From a virus, in the IMG/VR virus record IMGVR_UViG_3300024231_000806, positions 1-33,824 of that record: a stretch of DNA of 33,824 bases; one strand, given 5' to 3'. Shown one piece after another: positions 8,617 through 16,274 of the stretch. The position numbers were made by a program, and so were the translations under genes. Each line of letters begins with the position of its first letter. Positions within the stretch are counted from its first letter, which is position 1. Below the pieces are notes generated by a model. That model was not told where the DNA came from, ran no database searches, and saw only the letters and a program-made list of their open reading frames with translations.

Positions 8617-9784
8617 AATGAATTGTAACCCCAAACGGAGACTGAATGCTATGCTTTGGATCACCATGTACAACAAATAGTGTATCACAGTAATCTGGGT
8701 TTCCCCAGGATCCCCAAGGTAAGCCGTCAGTGAACATGACTAATTGGTCAGGTTCTATGTTCTGTTCACTCAAATAGTTGAACACAACGTCAAAATCAGT
8801 GCCACCTCCACCAATAACTTCATATTCACTTAGGTTACGGCCATCGTCGCTTGTAAAGCAATCATCGCCATATACTCCTGTATCGAATTGGAAGATATGG
8901 ATCTTGTAGCTCTGGTATTGGTCCATAATGCCTTGTACTTCACTAAGGAAGACACGCAACATGTCTGCACTAATACTGCCAGATGTGTCTAGCGCCACAC
9001 ATATATTTAGCTCTTCGTCTCTATTCATGCCTGGAAATATAACTTGTCCGCTACGTTTACTAGGACGCATAAATGTAAAGTCTGATTTTATTGAGCTTTC
9101 TAATTGTGTTCTAAGCACATCACGCCAATCCATTCTAGGCGCAATTAATTCATTAATCATACGTTTAACAGCCTCAGGTGCTTCTCCACCTGCAGCTTGT
9201 GTTGCTTGAATTACAGCTTGTTTAATTTCGTCTTGCAATGCTTTACGCTCTTCTGCAGACATAGGCTTAAACCCACCTTTGCCTTCGCCCTCACCTTCAC
9301 CATCTCCTGATCCATCTAGATCTAAGTGAAAGTCCATGCCCATTGCTTCTGGCATAGTTTGAAGTAGGTCATCATATATTTCATACGAGTTCCAACCTGT
9401 ATACTTCCAATCTAAGCAAGGCTTGCCGCCATCTAGTTTATCTTCTCCAATTATTTTACCTACATTTTGTTCAATAAGAGTCATGTTAATATTATAATCT
9501 GCCGCGGCATTATATAGTCTATGTAGTCGATCTCCACGTGCTTCCATGTGATCAAATACACAGTGTAGAACTTCATGTCCTACTAAAAAGTCAAGTTCGT
9601 CATCGTCTAGTCTATCAATAAACTGTCGATTAAACAAAAACTGACGACCATCTGTTGCCGCTGTAGGGCACCATTCACTCGCATCTTTTAATTTAAGACG
9701 GATGGCAAGTTGGCCAAACCAAGGGCGAGTGAGTAGCAGTCTTACTCTACTCTGTGTAATGCGTTCTTCAGCTGTTTTCTGCAT
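8609..9784 (-). CDS. HExxH metallopeptidase-like and VWA-domain protein (DUF2201 type)
   Basis: 391 aa from ATG 9784, chosen because AAGGA lies 8 bases upstream; an ATG at 9799 is the alternative. HEVLH at 70-74 followed by D78 fits a zinc peptidase-like N-terminal domain. A Gly/Glu-rich linker spans about 157-172. The C-terminal von Willebrand A domain has a MIDAS: D266-T-S268-G-S270, the Thr of GGGGTDF, and the Asp of FTDG. VWA proteins of this kind partner with MoxR-type AAA+ ATPases, and one is encoded just upstream at 10150-11265. It has its own promoter at 9814-9842. The target of the putative chaperone/peptidase pair is unknown. Confidence 0.85.
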   Translation of the reverse strand: MQKTAEERITQSRVRLLLTRPWFGQLAIRLKLKDASEWCPTAATDGRQFLFNRQFIDRLDDDELDFLVGHEVLHCVFDHMEARGDRLHRLYNAAADYNINMTLIEQNVGKIIGEDKLDGGKPCLDWKYTGWNSYEIYDDLLQTMPEAMGMDFHLDLDGSGDGEGEGEGKGGFKPMSAEERKALQDEIKQAVIQATQAAGGEAPEAVKRMINELIAPRMDWRDVLRTQLESSIKSDFTFMRPSKRSGQVIFPGMNRDEELNICVALDTSGSISADMLRVFLSEVQGIMDQYQSYKIHIFQFDTGVYGDDCFTSDDGRNLSEYEVIGGGGTDFDVVFNYLSEQNIEPDQLVMFTDGLPWGSWGNPDYCDTLFVVHGDPKHSIQSPFGVTIHYD

Positions 9785-9799
9785 GTGATGATCCTTCAT

Positions 9800-9842
9800 T
9801 AACTTACTCGTAGACTATACATGGTATTTGAGACGTTGTCAA
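9800..9842 (-). promoter_or_regulatory. Sigma70-type promoter with GAGTAAGTTA start-site element
   Basis: On the minus strand, TTGACA (9842-9837), a 17-base spacer and TATAGT (9819-9814) form a near-consensus promoter. Four bases further on lies GAGTAAGTTA (9809-9800), which recurs at the same place at 11287-11296 and, as GGGTAAGTTA, at 23839-23848. It drives the VWA gene and probably the run of genes to 753. Confidence 0.8.
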
Positions 9843-9845
9843 GCA

Positions 9846-10175
9846 TTAAATTGAAAGTTTAAAAAGCATAGCTTCTTCTGGGTTTTTAAAGTAGACCGCA
9901 TGTGAATCATCTGGGTTTGCATATTTTTGTATTTCAAAATCTTGATGAAAGCAATGTGTTTTACACCATTTTTGAGCTTCTGTATACTTACCTCTGATGT
10001 CTACTTTTGTTGCAGTGGACTTCCATTTAGTCTTATATTCAAATATATCTACTGGAAGTACGTCTTTAAAATCTAATCCATATAAACGGATATTAGTTCT
10101 TTGTCGAGGGGAGTAGAGGGAGAGGTCTACCTGCTCTCCCTCCTTTAGTTTAGGCGTCAAGTACGAGTCGACCAT
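9846..10175 (-). CDS. Hypothetical phage protein
   Basis: 109 aa from the ATG at 10175 (MVDSYL), with GAGGAG about 13 bases upstream and overlapping the MoxR stop by 26 bases. A TTG 30 bases earlier is less likely. A second purine-rich AAAGGAGGGAGAG lies inside the first codons but no in-frame ATG follows it. The C-terminal half (CKTHCFHQDFEIQKYANPDDSHAVYF) has paired Cys/His residues but no pattern I can assign. Confidence 0.6.
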   Translation of the reverse strand: MVDSYLTPKLKEGEQVDLSLYSPRQRTNIRLYGLDFKDVLPVDIFEYKTKWKSTATKVDIRGKYTEAQKWCKTHCFHQDFEIQKYANPDDSHAVYFKNPEEAMLFKLSI

Positions 10176-11265
10176 AACGGTTAAAATACTCCTCAAATCG
10201 TTCAATTTTATCTTGTTTTGGCATCAACTTATATTGTTGCATTGCGATACGGCTTGCCATAATAACCATTTCAGTCTCAAAATTATCCATCATAAATCCG
10301 ATAAAGTTTGAAAAACTTTTGTGGAAGTTATCCATCTTGCCTGATTTTTCGCCGTTAATATTACGATCACGCAACTCATAACATAGGCTAGTAGCAAGTG
10401 CATACGCCGCACTAATTTCTGATGTCTCAAGTTTCTTAACTTTACCATCCAATACATCTTCTGGCATTGGCAAGTCACTAGCAATTTGACGATGTGACAT
10501 AAACTTTACGGCAATGCCTTCTCCAATACATCCTGCAACTAAATCTGTTTGCAATCCTGCACTCAAGTCTTCACTATCTTCTAGCAATTCTGAAACAAAT
10601 GTCCATGATCGCGGTGTGGAAAAACCACGTGAGCTAGATTGCGGATCGAAGTTATACAAGTCGCCTTTTGCAAAACTAATATAACCAACAACATCTGCAT
10701 CGATATTGTTTTCTGGAGCAACAGCCCAGTTCAACCAATCTTGGAAATCAACACGTAGTTCAAAGTGAACAAAACGATTCTCAAGTGGCTTAGGCATACG
10801 ATATGTAACGCCTTTGTCAGTTTCGCGGTTACCAGCGGCAATAATTACCACATTGTCTGGCAATACATATTGACCAATTCGACGATTTAGAATAAGCTGG
10901 TATGCGGCAGCCTGTACACTAGGTGCAGCACTATTAAGTTCATCTAGGAACAAAATAACAGTATCATACATAGCTGCCATTTCAGCAGTTGGTAGATCTG
11001 CGGCTGGAAGCCAAATCATTTGTTTAGTTTCCATGTCTGGTGCTGGATAACCACGCAAATCTGTAGGCTCAAATAATGCAAGACGCAAATCAATTACATG
11101 AGTGTTACCCATGACACCACTTGCACCGATTCCTTCAACAAGCTCTGATTTGCCAATACCTGGAGGTCCCCAAAGGAATACAGGGCGTTTTTTCTTAAAC
11201 GCTCGTGTAATAAGTATTTTTGCTTCTGAAATCTTTACAGTACGTGTTTCTGTAATAGTAGACAT
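10150..11265 (-). CDS. MoxR/CobS-type AAA+ ATPase
   Basis: 371 aa from the ATG at 11265 (MSTITET), with AAAGGA about 9 bases upstream. Walker A is GPPGIGKS at 33-40, Walker B is VILFLDELN at 103-111, followed by a sensor-like AAGNRE and PKPLENRF, which fits an arginine-finger region. T4-like cyanophages carry a related gene usually called cobS, but cobalt chelation is unproven there. With the VWA protein downstream, a MoxR-VWA remodelling pair is the better reading. The promoter at 11287-11329 shares its start-site element with the VWA promoter, so both genes may be switched on together. Confidence 0.85.
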   Translation of the reverse strand: MSTITETRTVKISEAKILITRAFKKKRPVFLWGPPGIGKSELVEGIGASGVMGNTHVIDLRLALFEPTDLRGYPAPDMETKQMIWLPAADLPTAEMAAMYDTVILFLDELNSAAPSVQAAAYQLILNRRIGQYVLPDNVVIIAAGNRETDKGVTYRMPKPLENRFVHFELRVDFQDWLNWAVAPENNIDADVVGYISFAKGDLYNFDPQSSSRGFSTPRSWTFVSELLEDSEDLSAGLQTDLVAGCIGEGIAVKFMSHRQIASDLPMPEDVLDGKVKKLETSEISAAYALATSLCYELRDRNINGEKSGKMDNFHKSFSNFIGFMMDNFETEMVIMASRIAMQQYKLMPKQDKIERFEEYFNRYGRLVLDA

Positions 11266-11286
11266 TCGACATTCCTTTTTGTTAAC

Positions 11287-11329
11287 TAACTTACTCTTAC
11301 ACATTACAGTAAGACGCATTGGTTGTCAA
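11287..11329 (-). promoter_or_regulatory. Promoter with GAGTAAGTTA start-site element
   Basis: TTGACA (11329-11324), 17 bases, then TAATGT (11306-11301), a weak -10. GAGTAAGTTA (11296-11287) follows at exactly four bases, the same register as at 9800-9809 and 23839-23848, which supports the call despite the poor -10. The T-rich run just before it may end the unit upstream. Confidence 0.65.
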
Positions 11330-11353
11330 GAAAAAAAAGACAATAAAATTAAA

Positions 11354-11677
11354 TTAATTTCTGTTATATCTCACGTATAGTTCTTTTATACTGAGAGACG
11401 TATCAGGTCTTCTGTCTTTCTTTTTCGTATGTTTGGATTTTTTAATTTGTACAGTATAAGCACCAGTATTTGGATCTAGCCTACTGCATCCTGTTGCATA
11501 TTCGCTATTATGCGTCCATGCTATAATTTCGTTTGATATTTGTCCATGTCCAGTAACTATTATAGTACTTTTGATACCATTATAAAAGCAATTAGAAAGA
11601 TGTGTATTAAATATATTCCAAGCGTTATGTACTGTATATCCATGCAAATCCAAGGATGTCATTTGCTTACTATCCAT
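11354..11677 (-). CDS. Smr-domain protein
   Basis: 107 aa. LDLHGYTV (DLHG 10-13) and VTGHG (TGHG 42-45) are the two signature loops of Smr domains, which act as nickases or RNases in MutS2 and stand-alone proteins. A basic tail (KKSKHTKKKDRR, about 79-90) could bind nucleic acid. GGAGGAG about 9 bases upstream supports the ATG at 11677, though the ATG at 11662 overlapping the previous stop is also possible. It may process branched DNA or mRNA; the sequence does not say which. Confidence 0.75.
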   Translation of the reverse strand: MDSKQMTSLDLHGYTVHNAWNIFNTHLSNCFYNGIKSTIIVTGHGQISNEIIAWTHNSEYATGCSRLDPNTGAYTVQIKKSKHTKKKDRRPDTSLSIKELYVRYNRN

Positions 11678-11952
11678 GCATCTACTCCTCCTAGCTTGGC
11701 CATAAATGCATCACGTTCACTGAATAACATTACTTTTTTTGTGTCAAAATAATAGGGCATCTTCATTTTGCGTTGTAAATGAATTATTTGTCCTGTAGTT
11801 ATTCTATTATCTAAAAGAAATGTCCAATGGTCAAAGTTTTCACAGAAAACCTTGCATCCGAGTTTAGTAAGTCTTAGTGAGTCTTTACTCTGAAATAACT
11901 TCTCTTCTCCTGTGTTACCAAGAGAGCTAATCAGTTTATTTTTTATCTCCAT
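11659..11952 (-). CDS. Hypothetical phage protein
   Basis: 97 aa from the ATG at 11952, overlapping the end of the gene at 11936-12235. The sequence is mixed alpha/beta, with LRLTKLGCKVFCENFDHWTF and MPYYFDTKKVMLF segments. DHWTFLLDNRITTGQIIHLQRKM hints at a small nucleic-acid-binding fold, but I cannot name one. It overlaps the Smr gene downstream, so the three genes are probably translated together. Confidence 0.6.
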   Translation of the reverse strand: MEIKNKLISSLGNTGEEKLFQSKDSLRLTKLGCKVFCENFDHWTFLLDNRITTGQIIHLQRKMKMPYYFDTKKVMLFSERDAFMAKLGGVDAWIVSK

Positions 11953-12235
11953 CACGTGTAACTACTTCTCCTTCAAGTAGTCTTACTACTGTAAAATCGT
12001 CAGTGTTAAACTGTTTATTTAATCTTGCAGCCAAATTAAAAGCATGTCCACTGTTACTGAAACTTATCTTTTTGTATTTGGGTCCTGGATAGTTTACTAA
12101 AGTACTTAATGTTCTTAAATTAATTGGTTGTCCTTTGTAAAAAACAGCGTAAATTGCACTTGCCTCTAAGATTTGCTCTGAGTTATAGTTCTTATCTACG
12201 TGTTCCAGTAATATAGTTGGTTTTGGTCTAGCCAT
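11936..12235 (-). CDS. Conserved T4-like phage protein of unknown function
   Basis: 99 aa starting MARPKPTILLEH. The segment NYPGPKYKKISFSNSGHAFNLAARLN looks strongly conserved, from memory of similar proteins in T4-like marine phages. Function unknown. A TATAAATA box about 45 bases upstream could be its promoter. Confidence 0.7.
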   Translation of the reverse strand: MARPKPTILLEHVDKNYNSEQILEASAIYAVFYKGQPINLRTLSTLVNYPGPKYKKISFSNSGHAFNLAARLNKQFNTDDFTVVRLLEGEVVTRDGDKK

Positions 12236-12278
12236 GTTTTAATTCTTATCCTTACTACGTATTGTCCCCCGACATACT

Positions 12279-12286
12279 TATTTATA
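12279..12286 (-). promoter_or_regulatory. Possible T4-type late promoter TATAAATA
   Basis: An exact TATAAATA on the minus strand in the 73-base gap before the 12235 gene. T4-type late promoters consist of this single box. In AT-rich DNA it may occur by chance, so this is only a candidate. The same gap holds a 14-base palindrome with core AAAACATGTTTT at 12298-12311. Confidence 0.4.
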
Positions 12287-12308
12287 AGAATTTTAATTAA
12301 AACATGTT

Positions 12309-12713
12309 TTATTGATTGTCTGGGCTTATTAATCTAAGTCCAGTACCTTGATGAACAATACAAGTCGTATTAAACTGTGGAGCAATGAATATAAAACTAT
12401 ATTCTCCAGTAATTGCATTAATTAGTAATGCGGTGTATTGAAAAATACCTGGATCTTGTGGATACTTTTCTCCAGTTACAAAAACTTGTTTACCTGTGGA
12501 TATCATCATGTCTCTTATAACTTGGCTATTACCACATAACATACCTGTTTCATAATTTTGTAATGGCGCCTCTTGTGGTGTCAGATCAGGTTCTGACAGA
12601 TCAGGTTCTGGTAACGTTTCTATATCAGGTACATCAGGAAGAATATCTACGCCTAATCCTTGAGCGTTTACTTGTGTTGCTAATAAAAGCAATATAGCTA
12701 TATATCTAATCAT
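12309..12713 (-). CDS. Exported small protein with Pro/Glu/Asp repeats
   Basis: 134 aa. A clear signal peptide (1-18, MIRYIAILLLLATQVNA then Q) has no lipobox cysteine. Residues 24-52 hold an acidic, Pro-rich stretch with the repeat EPDLSEPDL. The rest is a small domain with two cysteines that could form a disulfide. It should be exported to the host periplasm. A role in lysis or envelope contact is possible but not shown. Confidence 0.6.
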   Translation of the reverse strand: MIRYIAILLLLATQVNAQGLGVDILPDVPDIETLPEPDLSEPDLTPQEAPLQNYETGMLCGNSQVIRDMMISTGKQVFVTGEKYPQDPGIFQYTALLINAITGEYSFIFIAPQFNTTCIVHQGTGLRLISPDNQ

Positions 12714-13140
12714 ATTTTTTAGTCCTTTTAAGTTGTAAGTTCATGTCCCATTCTGTTAAAAAAGGACCATTGTACTCATAGTTCTGTAACGTAGATAGTC
12801 TAGGACAGAAACTAGGTAACCATTTCTTAAACTTTATTATATAATAGCCTGCAGCATGTGGTTGCTTCATACTTGGCTTTTTATAAAATATAGGCAATTT
12901 TTCATGCTCGCCATTATATACTATACTACTATTAGTAGGATAACCTTGACATGTTTTGAGATCTGTTTCTTGCTTTTCTATGCTACCAAAGTCATTAAGA
13001 TTATCTATATTTGTAGTTGTTTTATCTAATTGATTAAAGAACTCATAGCCAGTAGATACTTTTCTAATAGTACCCACTTTACCAATTCTGGATTCTACAA
13101 TCCAAAATTTATCTTCTATAAGCTCAATAGTATTATACAT
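12706..13140 (-). CDS. Hypothetical phage protein
   Basis: 144 aa, overlapping the upstream stop by one base (TAATG) and the downstream start by 8. It is rich in aromatic and basic residues, with two cysteines and a distinctive PTNSSIVYNGEHEKLPIFYKK-like segment. No motif was recognised. Confidence 0.6.
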   Translation of the reverse strand: MYNTIELIEDKFWIVESRIGKVGTIRKVSTGYEFFNQLDKTTTNIDNLNDFGSIEKQETDLKTCQGYPTNSSIVYNGEHEKLPIFYKKPSMKQPHAAGYYIIKFKKWLPSFCPRLSTLQNYEYNGPFLTEWDMNLQLKRTKKYD

Positions 13141-13463
13141 TATACGTTACTATGTGATCCATCACAAGTTTTAACTGCACTTTGTGTTTTGCCACAAGTA
13201 CATGCCGCACCCAAACGTTTAAAATCTGTAACATTTTGTACTCTAAATGCACGCCAACCTTCTGCCTTGACATCCCATACACTTACTACTTCCTCGTTTA
13301 GTTCACGAATCTTTTTTTGTGTCATTGTGTCTTCTTTTATAGCTTTAGGCAAAACACGTGGATGCAAAGTACAATTCATTATCCTTTGCTCTCCACTAAT
13401 TTTATTAAATGTGACTTCAAAAACTCCACGTTTAAGTTTATCAATATATTCGTTATGTGTCAT
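13140..13463 (-). CDS. DUF2693-like protein fused to a CDGSH-type Fe-S motif
   Basis: 107 aa from the ATG at 13463; an ATG at 13487 is the alternative. Residues about 8-80 match the SH3-barrel DUF2693 pattern seen in phage proteins: FEVTFNKISGEQRIMNCTL, then VSVWDVKAEGWRAFRV. The tail CTCGKTQSAVKTCDGSH gives C88-x-C90-x9-C100-D-G-S-H104, close to the CDGSH iron-sulfur signature (C-x-C-x8-C-D-G-x-H) but with one extra residue in the loop. If it binds 2Fe-2S it would be a redox or regulatory switch on a small barrel protein; a zinc site is the alternative. Confidence 0.6.
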   Translation of the reverse strand: MTHNEYIDKLKRGVFEVTFNKISGEQRIMNCTLHPRVLPKAIKEDTMTQKKIRELNEEVVSVWDVKAEGWRAFRVQNVTDFKRLGAACTCGKTQSAVKTCDGSHSNV

Positions 13464-13638
13464 AATATCCAATTCTCCATTTTTCATAAATTTTCCATCC
13501 TTCCCACAATAAAGCTAAAATAATTGCTGTAATGATTCCTCCACCAAATAGTGTCGCAAATAAAAATGTATGAAATAAATTGGAAAATACTAATATTGCA
13601 ATCCAATCATACCATTTAAAAAGATGCAGATCAGTCAT
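13453..13638 (-). CDS. Small membrane protein
   Basis: 61 aa with two hydrophobic stretches (about 10-27 and 29-45) separated by a short turn (FGGG), so it is probably a hairpin in the inner membrane. The end (WEGWKIYEKWR) is basic and aromatic. The size would fit a holin-like or other small phage membrane protein, but nothing identifies it. Confidence 0.5.
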   Translation of the reverse strand: MTDLHLFKWYDWIAILVFSNLFHTFLFATLFGGGIITAIILALLWEGWKIYEKWRIGYYDT

Positions 13639-14623
13639 TGTATGCCTTATTCAAGTATACTGCATGATCATTCACTCTTTCAGCCAATCTAGCCAAGTCA
13701 TGTTTGCCGCATAAACGCATAAGGTGTATACCTACTTGCGACTTACGTTCTTTCTGTACTTGCTCTACGATAGCTTTATCTAACTGTTCCTTTACATTAT
13801 CGGGCTGTGCAGTAAGATCAATAATATGCACATTGCGTTGATAGTCTTCCAACACACGATGCTCATCATTGTTATGATCTACCCAACGCTGTAACATAAA
13901 ATTATTCCAATTGTAGCCTTTTGTGTTGCGATCCTCAAATGCTTCCATCATACCTACTTTATTTTTAGTGCCTTTCTTACGAGCACCTGGACATGCACTA
14001 AACACATTATCAGCAGTATCACCACGTATGCACTTTTCAAACAATAACCATTCAGGATCGCCTATCAGTTTAGGCTCTTTAGTTTTCTTATCAATAACTG
14101 GCTTACCACGGTCATCAAAGATACCTTTGGTTGTAATAAGTTGTCCAGTAATACCATTGTATTGTGTTACGTTCTCATTAAGCAATTGATAAAAGTCACT
14201 GTCACTACTTACGATGCAATGGTTGTCGTTAGGATGATTTTGTATCCAACGTGCAATAAAGTCATCTGCTTCACAAATACTATCCTGTAATACTGTTACA
14301 TTTGTTTTGTCACGCATAAATGTTTGGAACTCATCAAAAGCATCCCAAAACTGCTGATCTTCCTGTTGCTCACGATCTGTTTTGGCGGCAATAGCTTCCT
14401 TACGATTTCGCTTGTAAGGCTCATAAAAGTCCTTGCGCCAGCTTCGTCCCTCAAGACACATTACAACATGTGAGCCATCTTGATCACGCCATACTTTATT
14501 AATACTATTAAACATAATATGATATGCCATACCAATTTTAGTACTCATGTCATCGCCACGTACAACATGTCGAGCTCGCATAAACATATTAGCCGCATCT
14601 ACCAGTATATAGGTATTACTCAT
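13631..14623 (-). CDS. FEN-type 5'-3' exonuclease (T4 RNase H-like)
   Basis: 330 aa. Acidic metal ligands appear in order: LVDAANMFMR near the start, CEADDFIARW, SSDSDFYQLL, and GDTADNVFSACPG, the H3TH-like entry seen in flap nucleases. K and R residues in RSWRKDFYEPYKRNRKE fit the helical arch. T4 RNase H removes RNA primers and flaps during lagging-strand replication; the length (T4: 305 aa) agrees. It overlaps the small membrane gene at its end and follows the DUF465-like gene directly. Confidence 0.9.
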   Translation of the reverse strand: MSNTYILVDAANMFMRARHVVRGDDMSTKIGMAYHIMFNSINKVWRDQDGSHVVMCLEGRSWRKDFYEPYKRNRKEAIAAKTDREQQEDQQFWDAFDEFQTFMRDKTNVTVLQDSICEADDFIARWIQNHPNDNHCIVSSDSDFYQLLNENVTQYNGITGQLITTKGIFDDRGKPVIDKKTKEPKLIGDPEWLLFEKCIRGDTADNVFSACPGARKKGTKNKVGMMEAFEDRNTKGYNWNNFMLQRWVDHNNDEHRVLEDYQRNVHIIDLTAQPDNVKEQLDKAIVEQVQKERKSQVGIHLMRLCGKHDLARLAERVNDHAVYLNKAYND

Positions 14624-14815
14624 TTAAACCTCATTTAGTTCGTTTGTTAATTTTGCGATTTCTTGTTTGATATGTAGTTTTTTGGTTTTAAGTTCTTTTA
14701 CTTTAAATTCACTTACACTTATTGGTAATGATAAAATTTCATTATCTAAACTACGGTGTTTTTTCTTAAGACTTTCGATATATCGAAATTTACTATTCAC
14801 TGTTCCTGTTCCCAT
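14624..14815 (-). CDS. DUF465-like small coiled-coil protein
   Basis: 63 aa. LKKKHRSLDNEIL and LKTKKLHIKQEIAKL match the two helices of the DUF465/YdcH pattern (KHxxLDxEI... LKKxKLxLKDEI). It probably forms an antiparallel coiled coil. GGAG about 8 bases upstream sets the ATG. It is the first gene after a strong promoter and ends directly before the exonuclease gene. Function unknown. Confidence 0.7.
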   Translation of the reverse strand: MGTGTVNSKFRYIESLKKKHRSLDNEILSLPISVSEFKVKELKTKKLHIKQEIAKLTNELNEV

Positions 14816-14837
14816 AATAGTCTCCTGTTATAGTATT

Positions 14838-14866
14838 ATTATACAATAAAGAGTAAAGGACGTCAA
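14838..14866 (-). promoter_or_regulatory. Sigma70-type promoter
   Basis: TTGACG (14866-14861), a 17-base spacer, then a perfect TATAAT (14843-14838), on the minus strand upstream of the DUF465-like gene. Its -35 lies inside one arm of the inverted repeat at 14857-14882. Confidence 0.85.
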
Positions 14867-14882
14867 GCATTATTGACGTCCT
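14857..14882. repeat. 10-bp perfect inverted repeat over a stop codon and a -35 box
   Basis: AGGACGTCAA and TTGACGTCCT flank a 6-base loop. It contains the stop of the 14863-15153 gene and the -35 of the next promoter. As RNA it forms a hairpin without a U-run, so it may be an mRNA end stabiliser, a weak terminator or an operator. Confidence 0.7.
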
Positions 14883-15153
14883 CTGCAATACCCCTACATA
14901 AATTGGTAAACCAAGAATCAATTATTTCTTCTTCGTCTTTTCCACTATATCCAGCTTCTAAAAGTTGTGCAACAAATAGTTGATTCCAGTCTAATTCAAA
15001 ATATCCTTGTCCTGGGTTTTCAGGATCAATATTGACTTCTACGACTTTTACAAATGGTTCCCCACGTGCTGTTGCTTTTTCTTTTTCAGTAAGAATACTT
15101 TGTTCTTTTTTAGTTGTTTTTAATTTTTGAGTTAGCTTATTCCACCATCCCAT
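14863..15153 (-). CDS. Conserved phage protein of unknown function
   Basis: 96 aa. A basic N-terminus (MGWWNKLTQKLKTTKKE) is followed by EPFVKVVEVNIDPENPGQGYFELDWNQLFVAQLLEAGY, which I recall from unknown proteins of T4-like cyanophages. It ends in the inverted repeat at 14857-14882 and starts 3 bases after the metK stop. Confidence 0.7.
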   Translation of the reverse strand: MGWWNKLTQKLKTTKKEQSILTEKEKATARGEPFVKVVEVNIDPENPGQGYFELDWNQLFVAQLLEAGYSGKDEEEIIDSWFTNLCRGIAEDVNNA

Positions 15154-15156
15154 AAT

Positions 15157-16260
15157 TTACCATCCGATCTGTTCCCAAGGAACGTTTTTATTACCAAAGT
15201 GACCATAAACACAGTTTTCACTATATCCATAATAGTTGTACATGTCAAATCTGTCAATGATTCCTTTTGGTGTTAAATCAATATTATCTTCAATGAACTT
15301 TTGAATTGTTCTATTGTGTCCATTTGAATCTACATAGATACTTGTTGGTTCCTTAACACCAATAGCATATGACAATTGAATTTGACACCAATCAGCCATG
15401 TTGTCTGCTACTACATTCTTTGCTAACCATCGTGCCATATATGCCGCACTACGGTCTACTTTGGTAGGATCTTTACCACTAAAAGCACCACCGCCATGAG
15501 GAGCAAAGCCGCCATAGGTATCAACAATAATTTTGCGTCCGGTAAGTCCGGTATCGCCGTCAGGACCGCCAATAACAAAGTTACCAGTAGGATTAATATG
15601 CCATATTGTATTTTTATCAATTAGATCTCCTAATATTTCTTCTGCCGCATCACGTGCAGGTGCCACAGTACTGTGAACAAAACCTTCTTTATGTTGATGT
15701 GACACAACAATTTGATCAATACGCTTTGGTTTACCGCCCTCGTATTGGACACTCACTTGTGACTTTGCATCAGGTAATAAAAAATCATATCCATCATTAC
15801 GATACTCTTTTAGCTTTTTTAGTATTTCATGCGAATAATGAATTGGCGATGGCAAAAATGCGTCATTTTCGTTACTTGCGTAACCAAACATTAGTCCTTG
15901 GTCACCTGCACCAAAGTCATCAGTACCCAAACCAATGTCTGCACTCTGACTATGTAATTTATTGTTGATGGTTTTATTATCAATTGTTAATTTTTCCCAA
16001 TGGAAACCATCTTGTTCGTATCCAATCTCTTTAACTTTGTCTCTAACAATTTGTTCAACTTCATCGTTAGTAACGTTAAAGTTTTTTACTTCGCCCGCCA
16101 ATGTTACATAATTGGTGGTTACAAGTGTTTCAACCGCGACACGAGTAGTTTCGTCGCCTGCTTTAAGTCCTGCGTCAACTAGTGCATCACTAATTTGGTC
16201 TGCTACTTTATCTGGGTGTCCATCACTGACACTTTCGCTTGTAAAAATATAGTCGTTCAT
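15157..16260 (-). CDS. metK: S-adenosylmethionine synthetase
   Basis: 367 aa, full length (E. coli MetK has 384). Signatures are intact: GHPDK at 14-18, GAGDQGLMFGYA at 117-128 (methionine/ATP site) and GGGAFSGKDPTKVDR at 256-270 (P-loop). It makes SAM from methionine and ATP. This is uncommon in phages, and here it shares a window with four radical SAM enzymes, a DNA methyltransferase and an MTA/SAH nucleosidase. It likely raises SAM supply during infection. It lies downstream of sufE in the queE-led unit; an AGGA about 10 bases upstream fits the start. Confidence 0.95.
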   Translation of the reverse strand: MNDYIFTSESVSDGHPDKVADQISDALVDAGLKAGDETTRVAVETLVTTNYVTLAGEVKNFNVTNDEVEQIVRDKVKEIGYEQDGFHWEKLTIDNKTINNKLHSQSADIGLGTDDFGAGDQGLMFGYASNENDAFLPSPIHYSHEILKKLKEYRNDGYDFLLPDAKSQVSVQYEGGKPKRIDQIVVSHQHKEGFVHSTVAPARDAAEEILGDLIDKNTIWHINPTGNFVIGGPDGDTGLTGRKIIVDTYGGFAPHGGGAFSGKDPTKVDRSAAYMARWLAKNVVADNMADWCQIQLSYAIGVKEPTSIYVDSNGHNRTIQKFIEDNIDLTPKGIIDRFDMYNYYGYSENCVYGHFGNKNVPWEQIGW

Positions 16261-16274
16261 ATTATATTATTTTC

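Noticed and set aside
12585-12615. Direct repeat of CAGGTTCTG in the exported protein gene
   Set aside because: It only encodes the short EPDLSEPDL repeat; there is no sign of a mobile or regulatory element.
13030-13512. A 160-codon plus-strand open frame
   Set aside because: It lies antisense to three well-fitting minus-strand genes, has low-complexity Ser/Phe-rich composition typical of a shadow frame, and lacks a ribosome site.
15606-15968. A 120-codon plus-strand frame
   Set aside because: It is fully antisense to metK, whose motifs are intact; there is no start signal.
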